64,000 nt of DNA, taken from Aliikangiella sp965214955 (GTDB lineage Bacteria > Pseudomonadota > Gammaproteobacteria > Enterobacterales > Kangiellaceae). The notes beneath the pieces are model-generated. The model searched no databases. It was given only the letters and a program-made list of their open reading frames with translations, and was not told the origin of the DNA. Position numbers and translations under genes: made by a program. The stretch is from assembly GCA_965214955.1 (NCBI GenBank), contig CBDCCU010000010.1:420384-484383 (forward strand). Direction: 5' to 3'. Shown here piece by piece: positions 7,266 to 15,245 of this stretch. Every line of letters begins with the position of its first letter. Within the stretch, counting starts at the first letter, position 1.

Positions 7266-8093
7266 TTACGTCTCAAATTTAACTTGATAAGACGTAAATT
7301 TCCTAATATTTATCACACCTGTATCTAATAATAAATATTGACCTTTAATTCCCATTAGTTTGCCTTCAACAACAGGATTTTTATCGAAATTGTGGGATGT
7401 AATCTTTTGCGGAAATTCCAATACAGGATAATTAATTTCTACTACTTTATCTTCAACCGACTCAATCTCGCCTTCACCAGAATCAGTAATTAATTGCTCA
7501 ATGGTGTTTGATAGCTCACCTTTAAGACGCTTACTTTCGGCAATTAAATCTTTTGGCTCAGCATTGCCCTTAAGCATCGCTCGCCAGTTAGTTTTATCGG
7601 CAATAAGCGATTTAAAAGCGGTTTCAACAAAACCCGATTGCTGGCGAGTATTTACCTTAAACATAATAGTGGCTTGAGTAGCGCCTTGATCAATCCAACG
7701 AGTAGGAATTTGAGTGTGTCGGGTAATGCCCACTTTTAAACCAGAAGTATTAGAAAGATAAACATAATGCGGCACAAAACAATTAGCCTCACCCCATTCT
7801 GGCTCACGACAAGTACCTTCATGAAAATGGCAGGTTTCTGGCTTCATTATGCACATATCGCATCTGGCTAAAGAGCGCATACAAGGAAAACAATAGCCTT
7901 GTGAAAAGCTTTTTTTGGTTGCCTTACCGCAATGCAAGCAATTAATTTTTTCTTGATAAGTTAATTTAATTGGCTTACCTAAAAAGGGATTTAATTCTAT
8001 TTCTTGCTCACCTAAGGGTAAGCGATAACTTACCGTATCGTTAAGCGTGGCTCGCATTTTAGACAATGCACCAACAACTGATAATTTTGTCAT
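7266..8093 (-). CDS. DUF2797 family zinc-ribbon protein
   Basis: 275 residues. An N-terminal Cys-rich region has CLHCGKAT, then CFPCMRS, CDMCIMKPETCHFHEGTC, consistent with bound zinc. It is followed by a segment VYLSNTSGLKVGITRHTQIPTRW that looks like a GIY-YIG-type nuclease core, and an acidic C-terminal part. The combination is the DUF2797 family of gammaproteobacteria, which has no established function. It is monocistronic and convergent with the peroxiredoxin operon. Confidence 0.75.
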   Translation of the reverse strand: MTKLSVVGALSKMRATLNDTVSYRLPLGEQEIELNPFLGKPIKLTYQEKINCLHCGKATKKSFSQGYCFPCMRSLARCDMCIMKPETCHFHEGTCREPEWGEANCFVPHYVYLSNTSGLKVGITRHTQIPTRWIDQGATQATIMFKVNTRQQSGFVETAFKSLIADKTNWRAMLKGNAEPKDLIAESKRLKGELSNTIEQLITDSGEGEIESVEDKVVEINYPVLEFPQKITSHNFDKNPVVEGKLMGIKGQYLLLDTGVINIRKFTSYQVKFET

Positions 8094-8220
8094 TATAACT
8101 CCTTGGTTTAGTGCGTTAATGATACTTGTTTTTTAATTAAGCAAAAAGCAGTTCAGGAAAAGTTCATCTTTTTAAGTTTAATCTACTCATTAATATTTCT
8201 ACTTCAATGGAAACTAAACC

Positions 8221-8748
8221 ATGATTAAATCTTTGTCTCTTTTATTTAGCTTGTTGTTTGTTACAAATTCGGTTTATGCTGATCACTATTCGTCTAAAAA
8301 TGTTGAAACTTTCTATAGCTATGAAGCCAATGGTGAAGACTATATTTCATCCGTTGGCATTGCTTTTACAAAATCATCAGAGAAGCTAGGCTTAGGCTAC
8401 CAAGTTACTACTCAGTTAAACTATGCAGAAGTATTGGCAACCGATGGTTACCTAGAAGATTTTTTTGCCTGGGAAGCTGGTGTTAAGTTTGGTCTTTTTT
8501 CTCAAATACAACTTTACGGCGAAGTTGGTATCGACCTATCTGAACTTTTCTTTCATGATCTTAGATACGATAGCCGCGACGATTATCGGTATCATGACAA
8601 TATTGACGCCTATGCGGGTATAGGCGCAGGGATTAATGCAGGGCCTTTCAGCATAAAAGCCTTTTCAAGACTTAGAGAAATTGATAGCCGCCACTGGGAG
8701 GCCGATTCAGAAGTCTTTACTGGGGTACAATTTTCAATTAATTTTTAA
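8221..8748 (+). CDS. Exported beta-barrel-like outer-membrane protein
   Basis: 175 residues with a signal peptide (cleavage near SVYA, residue 20). Amphipathic strands rich in aromatic residues follow (WEAGVKFGLFSQIQLYGEVG, AYAGIGAGINAGPFSIKAF), and the last residues FTGVQFSINF end in Phe, as in Bam substrates. I suspect a small 8-stranded barrel similar in style to YfaZ or OmpW, but no family is clear. GGAAACTAAACC precedes the ATG. Confidence 0.55.
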   Translation: MIKSLSLLFSLLFVTNSVYADHYSSKNVETFYSYEANGEDYISSVGIAFTKSSEKLGLGYQVTTQLNYAEVLATDGYLEDFFAWEAGVKFGLFSQIQLYGEVGIDLSELFFHDLRYDSRDDYRYHDNIDAYAGIGAGINAGPFSIKAFSRLREIDSRHWEADSEVFTGVQFSINF

Positions 8749-8819
8749 TAAACGACTTTTACCCCATTAATCTTACGCTATGATAAACTAAGCAGAGTTA
8801 ATCGCATTAATGATCATTT

Positions 8820-10028
8820 ATGGCAACGCAAACTAATTTCACTCAGCTTTTAAAAGCACTGACAAAAACACTAGTATTACTAGTGTTTGTGAGCGCTTGT
8901 AGTGATAACAGCGTGATTGTTGCCGAAGATAAAAATTATGAATATGCCGCCCCTAAATTTAGTGACGACGGGTGGCAAGTTGGACACTTATCGGATGTTG
9001 GTATAAACCCAGCACAAATTACTCAATTAGTTGCAGAGCTATATGAACAGCCAAGCTATGGTATAGATTCAATTTCTATCGTTAAAAACAACACCCTAGT
9101 TTTACACGAAGATATTCGCACTAATTTTTCAATTTATGATGACTGGATTGGCAATGAGTCGTTAGAGCGTCACCTAGTACACTCCACTAGCAAAAGTTTT
9201 GTATCTAGCCTTTTAGGTATAGCAATTGACCAAGGATATATTCAATCAACCGAACAACCACTCATTAGTTTTTTTGACTATTCTAATTACCAAAACTGGC
9301 AAGCAAGTAAAGAGCAAATTACTTTAAATGACACCCTTACCATGCGCCTAGGACTCACTTGGAATGAATGGGATCACGCATTTAATGATGATAAAAATAG
9401 CCTAGTGGCGGCAACCACCAATTCTGATGACTATATTAAGTCGATGCTCGACTTACCAATGCTTGAACAACCTGGCAGTCACTATGCCTACAATACGCTC
9501 GCCTCTATAGCACTTGGTGCCGTGATAGAAAATTCATCGGGTATTGCCTTAGAAGATTTTGCCGATTACTACCTGTTTGACCCACTTCAATTTGATAAAC
9601 CTCAATGGCTTACCACACCAGAGGGCTACCCCAATACAGGCAGTGGTTTATTTTTAAAAACCAGAGACATCGCAAAGCTAGGGCAGCTATACTTAGATGA
9701 TGGTAGCTGGAATGGAACTCAGATCATCTCCAAGCAATGGATAGAGCAATCATTAAACCAACACGTAAAACTCAACTGGGAATATACAACTGGGTATGGT
9801 TATCAATGGTGGTTAGGTGAGTTTAATTTGCTCCAAAAAATTGACGGTCAAGAAACAAAAGCCATCCCATTTTATTCTGCCCGCGGCTTTGGCGGACAAT
9901 TAATTGTTGTTATTCCTGACTATGAGATGGTTATTGCCATAACCGCACAAAATTACGCTAATGATCAAGAAAACCTGCCACTGAAACTCATTGAAGATTT
10001 TATTTTGCCCGCGGTTGAGTTGAGTTAA
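8820..10028 (+). CDS. Serine hydrolase of the beta-lactamase/class C PBP family, probable lipoprotein
   Basis: 402 residues. The hydrophobic N-terminus ends in a lipobox-like VSAC (about residue 27), so it is probably a lipid-anchored periplasmic protein. The SxxK motif is STSKSF with catalytic Ser and Lys, the YxN motif is YAYN in GSHYAYNTLAS, and the third motif is the GFGGQ segment. Similar proteins are esterases or D-aminopeptidases more often than true beta-lactamases. No strong ribosome-binding site is visible before this ATG. It is convergent with a small lipoprotein gene. Confidence 0.75.
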   Translation: MATQTNFTQLLKALTKTLVLLVFVSACSDNSVIVAEDKNYEYAAPKFSDDGWQVGHLSDVGINPAQITQLVAELYEQPSYGIDSISIVKNNTLVLHEDIRTNFSIYDDWIGNESLERHLVHSTSKSFVSSLLGIAIDQGYIQSTEQPLISFFDYSNYQNWQASKEQITLNDTLTMRLGLTWNEWDHAFNDDKNSLVAATTNSDDYIKSMLDLPMLEQPGSHYAYNTLASIALGAVIENSSGIALEDFADYYLFDPLQFDKPQWLTTPEGYPNTGSGLFLKTRDIAKLGQLYLDDGSWNGTQIISKQWIEQSLNQHVKLNWEYTTGYGYQWWLGEFNLLQKIDGQETKAIPFYSARGFGGQLIVVIPDYEMVIAITAQNYANDQENLPLKLIEDFILPAVELS

Positions 10029-10037
10029 AACGAAAAG

Positions 10038-10475
10038 TTAGTTTAAAACACAGCCACCTGAAGCTTTAATAAATGCTCCATTTTTTGAAGGGCGCTCATA
10101 AATACTATTTCTAACCTTCTCTAAGTTATTATCTTGTGGATGACCAAACCACACAGTATTAGTCCATTTTTCAATGATTGCATCACTAGGGAAAAAAATA
10201 TTTAATTGCTTATCATTTTTCCATTCTAAAAGAACATCTGAGGTTTTATCCATTTTTAAAATCTCTCTCACTTCATTTGAAGACTTTTGAGTTATATAAA
10301 CAAAATATTGCCAGTCAGGTAACATTCCGTCATACCGTTTGATAACAAAAGTTGCGATATAGTTTTTTGATTCACAAGAGTATTTCTCTAGAATATCAGG
10401 CGCTTTCATCTCGCAACCATTAATTAATAACGCTAATAGAATACAATGATATTTAAAGCTTTTATTGAGGCACAT
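10038..10475 (-). CDS. Small hypothetical lipoprotein
   Basis: 145 residues. Signal peptide with lipobox LINGC places the lipidated Cys at residue 21. The mature part contains a second pair of cysteines (YSCESKN near the start, GGCVLN at the end), plausible as a disulfide. No domain recognised. It stands alone, convergent with the serine hydrolase, with 9 bp between stop codons. Confidence 0.55.
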   Translation of the reverse strand: MCLNKSFKYHCILLALLINGCEMKAPDILEKYSCESKNYIATFVIKRYDGMLPDWQYFVYITQKSSNEVREILKMDKTSDVLLEWKNDKQLNIFFPSDAIIEKWTNTVWFGHPQDNNLEKVRNSIYERPSKNGAFIKASGGCVLN

Positions 10476-10627
10476 AGTATGTTCGGCAATTCCTTCGTCG
10501 CTATTATAGTGTTAATAAACACAAATGCTCAACTAGTACATTAAATTGACTTCGATCATATCAACCTAGAAATTAGGTCGCATAATACTACACTTATTCC
10601 TATCTATTGATAACAGGAGCAGTAATC

Positions 10628-12463
10628 ATGCTAGTTTCTCCTCAAACTGAGCAAGCCGTAAAGTGGCAAGATTTTCTTAAGTCGGGCAATCGAATATTTA
10701 TTGGCTCAAATGCTGCCGTGCCCAATAAATTAGTTGATCACTTAATTGAAAATAGTGGCGATCTTAAAGATATTGAAGCGGTGCATATTTTAACCTTATC
10801 GGAAAACGAATGGGCAAAGGAAAAACATAAAGATTTATTTAAGGTTAATACGCTATTTATTGGCGGCAAAAATGTTCGTGAAGCTATTGCCGAAGGACGA
10901 GCTGATTACACCCCCTGTTTTTTATCTGAAATTCCTCGTTTATTTAGTGAAAATATTTTGCCCTTAGATGTCGCATTAATATCAGTGAGCCCACCCGATG
11001 AATATGGTTACTGCTCACTGGGTGTAACCGTAGACATCGTTTCGGCTGCGGTGAAGTCGGCTAAATATGTTATTGCACAAGTTAACCCTAAAATGCCAAG
11101 AACCAATGGACATAGCTTTGTTCATACCAGCCAAATTAGTGGCTGGATACAAGCCGAAGAGCCACTTTCTTTGTTACCTGTACCAAAACTCGATCAAATT
11201 ACCGAACAAATTGGTCAGTATGTTTCATTGCTGATTGAAAATGGCGCAACCTTGCAGTTGGGCATTGGCAAAATACCCGATGCGGTTTTACGTTATTTAA
11301 ATAACCACAAAGATCTCGGTATTCACAGTGAAATGATTTCCGATGGTATCATCGACTTAATGAAAAGTGGTGTTATTAATAACCGCAAAAAAACTTTTCA
11401 TAAAGGCAAAACCATTACAACTTTTTGCATGGGAACCGAAAGGCTTTATGACTTTGTTGATCAAAATCCACACGTTGAATTTTATCCATCGGAACACGTT
11501 AACTCACCGGTTAATATTGCCCGTAATGACAATATGATTTCGCTCAATAGCGCCATTGAAGTCGATTTAACAGGGCAAGTAGTTTCTGATTCTATTGGTT
11601 ATCGTTTTTACAGTGGTATTGGTGGGCAAGTAGATTTTATTCGCGGAGCGGCTATGAGCAAAGGCGGTAAACCGATTATTGCCCTGCCTTCCACTACCAA
11701 AGATGGAAAAATTTCAAAAATTGTTCCGCACTTAACTGAAGGCGCAGGTGTAGTTACATCACGCGGCGATGTTCATTATGTAGTCACAGAATATGGTATT
11801 GCTTATTTACGCGGTAAAAGTATTCGCGAACGATCACTAGAGTTGATTAGAGTTGCTCACCCCAAATTTAGAGATCAATTACTTAAAGAAGTAAGAAAAC
11901 ACTATTGGGTTCCCGAGCATCAAGAGCAAACCCCAACCTCAGTTCCAGAACTAGGCTCAGTTGAAATTAAAAAGTTTAATTTAGATAACGATGAATACAC
12001 CCTGCGCCCACTTTATCCTGCTGATGAAAGAAAGCTGCAAGAGTTTTTCTATTCGCATAATAAAGAAACTTTACTCATGCGTTATAATCATCATGTTTCA
12101 AGAATGTCGCGAGAAAAATCTTGCACTTTGGTGAGTGTCGATCAAAGTAAAGACCTAGCATTATGCTTTACCGAAACCGATAAAAATGGTGAGTCTATAC
12201 AAGCCGTTGCTCGTTACTATTTAAATGAAGCAAATCAAAGCTGCGAAACCGCGTTTGTGATCAAAGAAAGTAAACGCGGAAAAGGCATGGCAACCAACTT
12301 GTTAAAAGAAATGTCGGCCATTGCAAAACAGCGCGGTTTAAAAACCATGACTGCAACGGTAAGGCAAGACAATAAACCCATGTTAGCGGTGTTTGAGCAT
12401 AATGGATTTACTCGTTTACCAAGCAGTGATTTAAACGAAATAATTTTAGAGCTAAAGCTTTAA
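10628..12463 (+). CDS. Acetyl-CoA hydrolase/CoA-transferase fused to a C-terminal GNAT domain
   Basis: 611 residues from the ATG at 10628, which has GGAG 8 nt upstream; a TTG at 10607 is in frame but less likely. Residues about 10-430 form the acetyl-CoA hydrolase/transferase fold (class I CoA-transferase), with FVHTSQISGWIQAEEPLS, QLGIGKIPDAVL and VVTEYGIAYLRGKSIRERS, the last containing the likely catalytic Glu. Residues about 455-610 are a GNAT domain (YTLRPLYPADERKLQEFFYS, RGKGMATNLL). The fusion couples cleavage or exchange of acetyl-CoA with acyl transfer. The next gene is an HDAC-family deacetylase. Confidence 0.82.
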   Translation: MLVSPQTEQAVKWQDFLKSGNRIFIGSNAAVPNKLVDHLIENSGDLKDIEAVHILTLSENEWAKEKHKDLFKVNTLFIGGKNVREAIAEGRADYTPCFLSEIPRLFSENILPLDVALISVSPPDEYGYCSLGVTVDIVSAAVKSAKYVIAQVNPKMPRTNGHSFVHTSQISGWIQAEEPLSLLPVPKLDQITEQIGQYVSLLIENGATLQLGIGKIPDAVLRYLNNHKDLGIHSEMISDGIIDLMKSGVINNRKKTFHKGKTITTFCMGTERLYDFVDQNPHVEFYPSEHVNSPVNIARNDNMISLNSAIEVDLTGQVVSDSIGYRFYSGIGGQVDFIRGAAMSKGGKPIIALPSTTKDGKISKIVPHLTEGAGVVTSRGDVHYVVTEYGIAYLRGKSIRERSLELIRVAHPKFRDQLLKEVRKHYWVPEHQEQTPTSVPELGSVEIKKFNLDNDEYTLRPLYPADERKLQEFFYSHNKETLLMRYNHHVSRMSREKSCTLVSVDQSKDLALCFTETDKNGESIQAVARYYLNEANQSCETAFVIKESKRGKGMATNLLKEMSAIAKQRGLKTMTATVRQDNKPMLAVFEHNGFTRLPSSDLNEIILELKL

Positions 12464-12477
12464 TTTATTTTGATAAC

Positions 12478-12535
12478 ATCAAAGCATGTGCAGTGGTAGT
12501 TGATAAAAGATCAACAACCCTTAGCATGCTTTGGT
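12478..12535. other. Branched inverted repeat between the hydrolase-GNAT and deacetylase genes
   Basis: AAAGCATG (12481-12488) pairs with CATGCTTT (12525-12532), and inside it GTTGAT (12499-12504) pairs with ATCAAC (12510-12515). No T-run follows, so it is not a classical terminator; it may be an RNA processing or attenuation hairpin, or chance. Confidence 0.35.
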
Positions 12536-12586
12536 ATGATTAGATCAATCTTTTACTTAACAACTTTCTGTCAATCATAATCTACT

Positions 12587-13504
12587 ATGCCAGTTTGTAT
12601 TATTAGTCATGCCCAGTGCTCCAAACATAATATGGGTGATCACCATCCAGAAAGCCCTGCTCGCCTTGGTGCGATTCAAGATCAACTTATTGCCAGTGGA
12701 CTCGACTTCTCAATCCGTCAATTTGATGCCAATAGCATAGAGCCAACGCTTTTATCTTTAGCCCATACTCAAGAATACATTAAATACATTTTTGATCATT
12801 CGCCAGAACAAGGTGAAACAGTTTTAGATGCCGATACACTAATGAACCCCCATAGCTTAGGCGCTGCACTTTATTCAGCTGGTGCAGCAATAGATGCTGT
12901 AGATAAGGTGATGAATGAGAATTTTAACACTGCATTTTGTGCCACTCGCCCGCCAGGTCATCATGCAGAAAGAAACAAAGCTATGGGCTTTTGTATTTTT
13001 AATAACATCGCCATTGCCGCGCTATATGCACAAAAACAATATGGCTTAAAAAAAATTGCTATTGTTGATTTTGATGTTCATCACGGCAATGGCACCGAAG
13101 AAATAATTCGCGATAAAAAAGGCATTTTATTTTGCTCCACATTTCAGCATCCTTTTTATCCATTTTCGGGCACAGAAAAAGCGCCTTCTCATATAATCAA
13201 TACCCCATTACCTGCATCAACCAATAGCCAAAGTTTTAGACAAGTAATCACCGAAAATTGGCTACCCGCATTACATAATTACAAGCCCGAACTTATTTTA
13301 ATATCCGCAGGTTTTGATGCCCATATAGAAGATGAAATGTCACAAGTTAATTTAATAGATGATGATTATTACTGGGTAACTAAAGAGCTAAAAACCATTG
13401 CTAACAAATATAGTAATGGCAAAATTGTTTCGGTGTTAGAAGGCGGTTATTCGCTTAGTGCACTGGGTAGAAGTGTTGTGGCGCATATTAGGGGGTTGAT
13501 GTGA
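12587..13504 (+). CDS. HDAC-family (class II-like) deacetylase
   Basis: 305 residues, the normal size of bacterial histone-deacetylase-like hydrolases. RPPGHHAE contains the catalytic His pair, IVDFDVHHGNGTEE the Asp-x-His zinc ligands, ISAGFDAH the third zinc-binding Asp, and VLEGGYS the C-terminal active-site loop. It removes acetyl (or other acyl) groups from lysine side chains or polyamines in the cytoplasm. It lies 123 bp behind the acetyl-CoA hydrolase-GNAT gene on the same strand, suggesting a linked role in acyl metabolism. Confidence 0.85.
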   Translation: MPVCIISHAQCSKHNMGDHHPESPARLGAIQDQLIASGLDFSIRQFDANSIEPTLLSLAHTQEYIKYIFDHSPEQGETVLDADTLMNPHSLGAALYSAGAAIDAVDKVMNENFNTAFCATRPPGHHAERNKAMGFCIFNNIAIAALYAQKQYGLKKIAIVDFDVHHGNGTEEIIRDKKGILFCSTFQHPFYPFSGTEKAPSHIINTPLPASTNSQSFRQVITENWLPALHNYKPELILISAGFDAHIEDEMSQVNLIDDDYYWVTKELKTIANKYSNGKIVSVLEGGYSLSALGRSVVAHIRGLM

Positions 13505-13573
13505 ATATAAGGAAATTATTTAAACGCAATAACTGAAATTTACTTCAATGTTATCTGATTAATTTAATTAAAA

Positions 13574-14275
13574 TTAATCTTCTCTTAATTCTACTCCCTC
13601 AATATTAGGTGTTATTGAGTAAATTACAAGCTGTCTACTAATTCCGTCAGATTTTTGATTTGTAGTTATAGTATTATACATATCAATTATGCCTTTAGAT
13701 TCAGCAGCGATATCTTCCCATTCGGTATTACCAAGCAATTGCAGTGATGTCATACAAAATCTATTATTGCATGCTAAGTCTTCCAAATATACATTTCCAT
13801 ATTTTATCAATGGTAATTCATTAAAGCGTATTGTCTGATCTTGTGTAATTTTTTGATATTCAATATTAGATGCAGTAACAGAATATAAATCGCTTAAAGC
13901 AATATCAAACTTGTCTGACAAAAGAATTGACATTGCACTTTTCATATTAAAGTTAGAGTCATCATTAATTAGGTTATTTAGTGTTTCTATACTGTATTCT
14001 TTTTCCTCATTTGTTTTTAAATCAGCTTCTTTCAAAGGCTCTTGCTTTAAAGATCTTTTGAAGTCGCGATTTGAAGTAGAAGCTAGAGATAGTTGAGTGT
14101 TATTTTCACTAACGGCTTCAAAGTTTGAATCTTGCTCACTGTTATTTACATCGTGTTTAGGTGTTTTTGTTAGGTTTGTTGTAGGGTTTTCACTAATATT
14201 ATTACCGCCAAATACAAGATAAAATGCTAATCCTAGAATAATTACGCCTAATGAAGTTGTAATAATTTTTTTCAT
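13574..14275 (-). CDS. Membrane-anchored hypothetical protein
   Basis: 233 residues from the ATG at 14275, preceded by AAAGG; an in-frame ATG at 14332 lacks a good site and would add a non-membrane leader. One N-terminal transmembrane helix (TTSLGVIILGLAFYLVFGG), then a low-complexity Asn/Thr/Ser-rich linker to about residue 100, then a compact domain with a two-Cys motif LACNNRFCMTSL. Likely periplasmic. Not recognised. The AT-rich base use differs from its neighbours and suggests accessory DNA. Confidence 0.45.
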   Translation of the reverse strand: MKKIITTSLGVIILGLAFYLVFGGNNISENPTTNLTKTPKHDVNNSEQDSNFEAVSENNTQLSLASTSNRDFKRSLKQEPLKEADLKTNEEKEYSIETLNNLINDDSNFNMKSAMSILLSDKFDIALSDLYSVTASNIEYQKITQDQTIRFNELPLIKYGNVYLEDLACNNRFCMTSLQLLGNTEWEDIAAESKGIIDMYNTITTNQKSDGISRQLVIYSITPNIEGVELRED

Positions 14276-14404
14276 TATTAATCCTTTAATAGTTAGAAAA
14301 TAAAAAGTAGCAATAAAGTTATCCAAACTCAAGCCTTAAATTATTTTTATATTTACCCAATCAAACATAAACTAAAATAAGAAAATGAGCGCATCACTAA
14401 TCAC

Positions 14405-14611
14405 CTAATCATGCCAATATTTATTTCCCTTTGATTGATTACATTTACTACATAAAGGAGTTAAATTCTGAAATTCATTTATACTTATAGCAAGAACTTC
14501 TAATGCTTTCTTTATGTCATTTTCATTGGGCTGAATAACAGGAATTATCGAATTAATAAACGCATTAGTAATACTTGAAGAGCGCCCAGTTATTTTTATA
14601 ACTGTAGGCAT
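14405..14611 (-). pseudogene. Internally deleted HNH endonuclease remnant
   Basis: 68 codons. The first 40 residues (GRSSSITNAFINSIIPVIQP...) match the leading helix of a family of small HNH nucleases. The last residues, LTPLCSKCNQSKGNKYW, match the end of the HNH motif. The central part that normally carries the first zinc Cys pair and the catalytic DH is absent, leaving an in-frame join near ISINEFQ. The product cannot be a nuclease. It lies directly downstream of a toxin-antitoxin pair in AT-rich accessory DNA. Confidence 0.55.
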
Positions 14612-14650
14612 TTTGAATAATGATAAATATCATTTATAAATCTGTTTCAG

Positions 14651-14953
14651 TTAATTACGATTTATTCTATCCTGCCAATAATTGGGTTTTCTATGTAAAT
14701 GCATAATAGCAACTATTAATATTTGTTCTTTTTCAATTTGATACAGAATTCCATAGGGAAATCTTTTAGTTAAGCATCTTCTAACATTATTTGAAAAAGT
14801 TGGCCAAGCCTGCGGATATGCCAAAATGCGTTTTAAGCTGGCTAAAATCTCATCCAGAAATTCTAACCCCAACCCAGAAAGTTCAGAGTTATAATATTCA
14901 ACAGCTTCATCTAGCTCTTGTTCAGCAACATCAAGAAAATTAATAGACAGCAT
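14651..14953 (-). CDS. RelE/ParE superfamily toxin
   Basis: 100 residues. The arrangement of an N-terminal strand, two helices (AEQELDEAVEYYNSELSGLG, FLDEILASLKRIL), YPQAWPTFSNNVRRCLTKRF and the closing PYGILYQIEKEQILIVAIMH is characteristic of ParE-type toxins, which poison gyrase or, in relatives, cut mRNA. Its ATG overlaps the antitoxin stop codon by 1 bp (TAATG), so the two are translationally coupled. Confidence 0.82.
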   Translation of the reverse strand: MLSINFLDVAEQELDEAVEYYNSELSGLGLEFLDEILASLKRILAYPQAWPTFSNNVRRCLTKRFPYGILYQIEKEQILIVAIMHLHRKPNYWQDRINRN

Positions 14954-15165
14954 TATTGATATTTAGATAAAACATCTTCAATTGAGCGAGCTTTTAATTT
15001 TCCATTTTTATAGGCTTCTATTCTATTCTCAGCTTCTTTTGACCATAATTTATCAATAGCCGTATCAGCCTGATCTAAGCTATTTAATAAACTATTCACT
15101 AACCTAGCCTTATCAGCAGGGCTAAGCTCTAGAGCTTGTGATAAAAGTGATTCTTGCAGTGCCAT
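14953..15165 (-). CDS. Antitoxin of the addiction-module (PF09720-like) family
   Basis: 70 residues, acidic and helical; LSPADKARLVNSLLNSLD and the later W-x-x-EAENRIEAYKNGKL are typical of the short antitoxins paired with ParE-like toxins. It precedes the toxin, as usual, and starts behind GAGGTAA. An AGTGTACACT palindrome overlaps its promoter and is the probable autoregulatory site. Confidence 0.8.
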   Translation of the reverse strand: MALQESLLSQALELSPADKARLVNSLLNSLDQADTAIDKLWSKEAENRIEAYKNGKLKARSIEDVLSKYQ

Positions 15166-15189
15166 AATTTACCTCAGTATTTCATTACC

Positions 15190-15217
15190 AGTGTACACTT
15201 TTAGTTTAATTTTTCAA
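15190..15217 (-). promoter_or_regulatory. Promoter and palindromic operator of the ParE-type module
   Basis: On the minus strand: TTGAAA (15212-15217), 16-bp spacer, TACACT (15190-15195). The perfect palindrome AGTGTACACT (15190-15199) covers the -10, as expected for repression by the antitoxin-toxin complex. Confidence 0.6.
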
Positions 15218-15245
15218 AAAATACCTAAGATCCATTAGTCTTTCA

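Noticed and set aside
13557..13579. GATTAATTT/AAATTAATC hairpin as a terminator between the deacetylase and the next gene
   Set aside because: It is entirely AT-rich with a weak tail, and such palindromes are expected by chance at this base composition.
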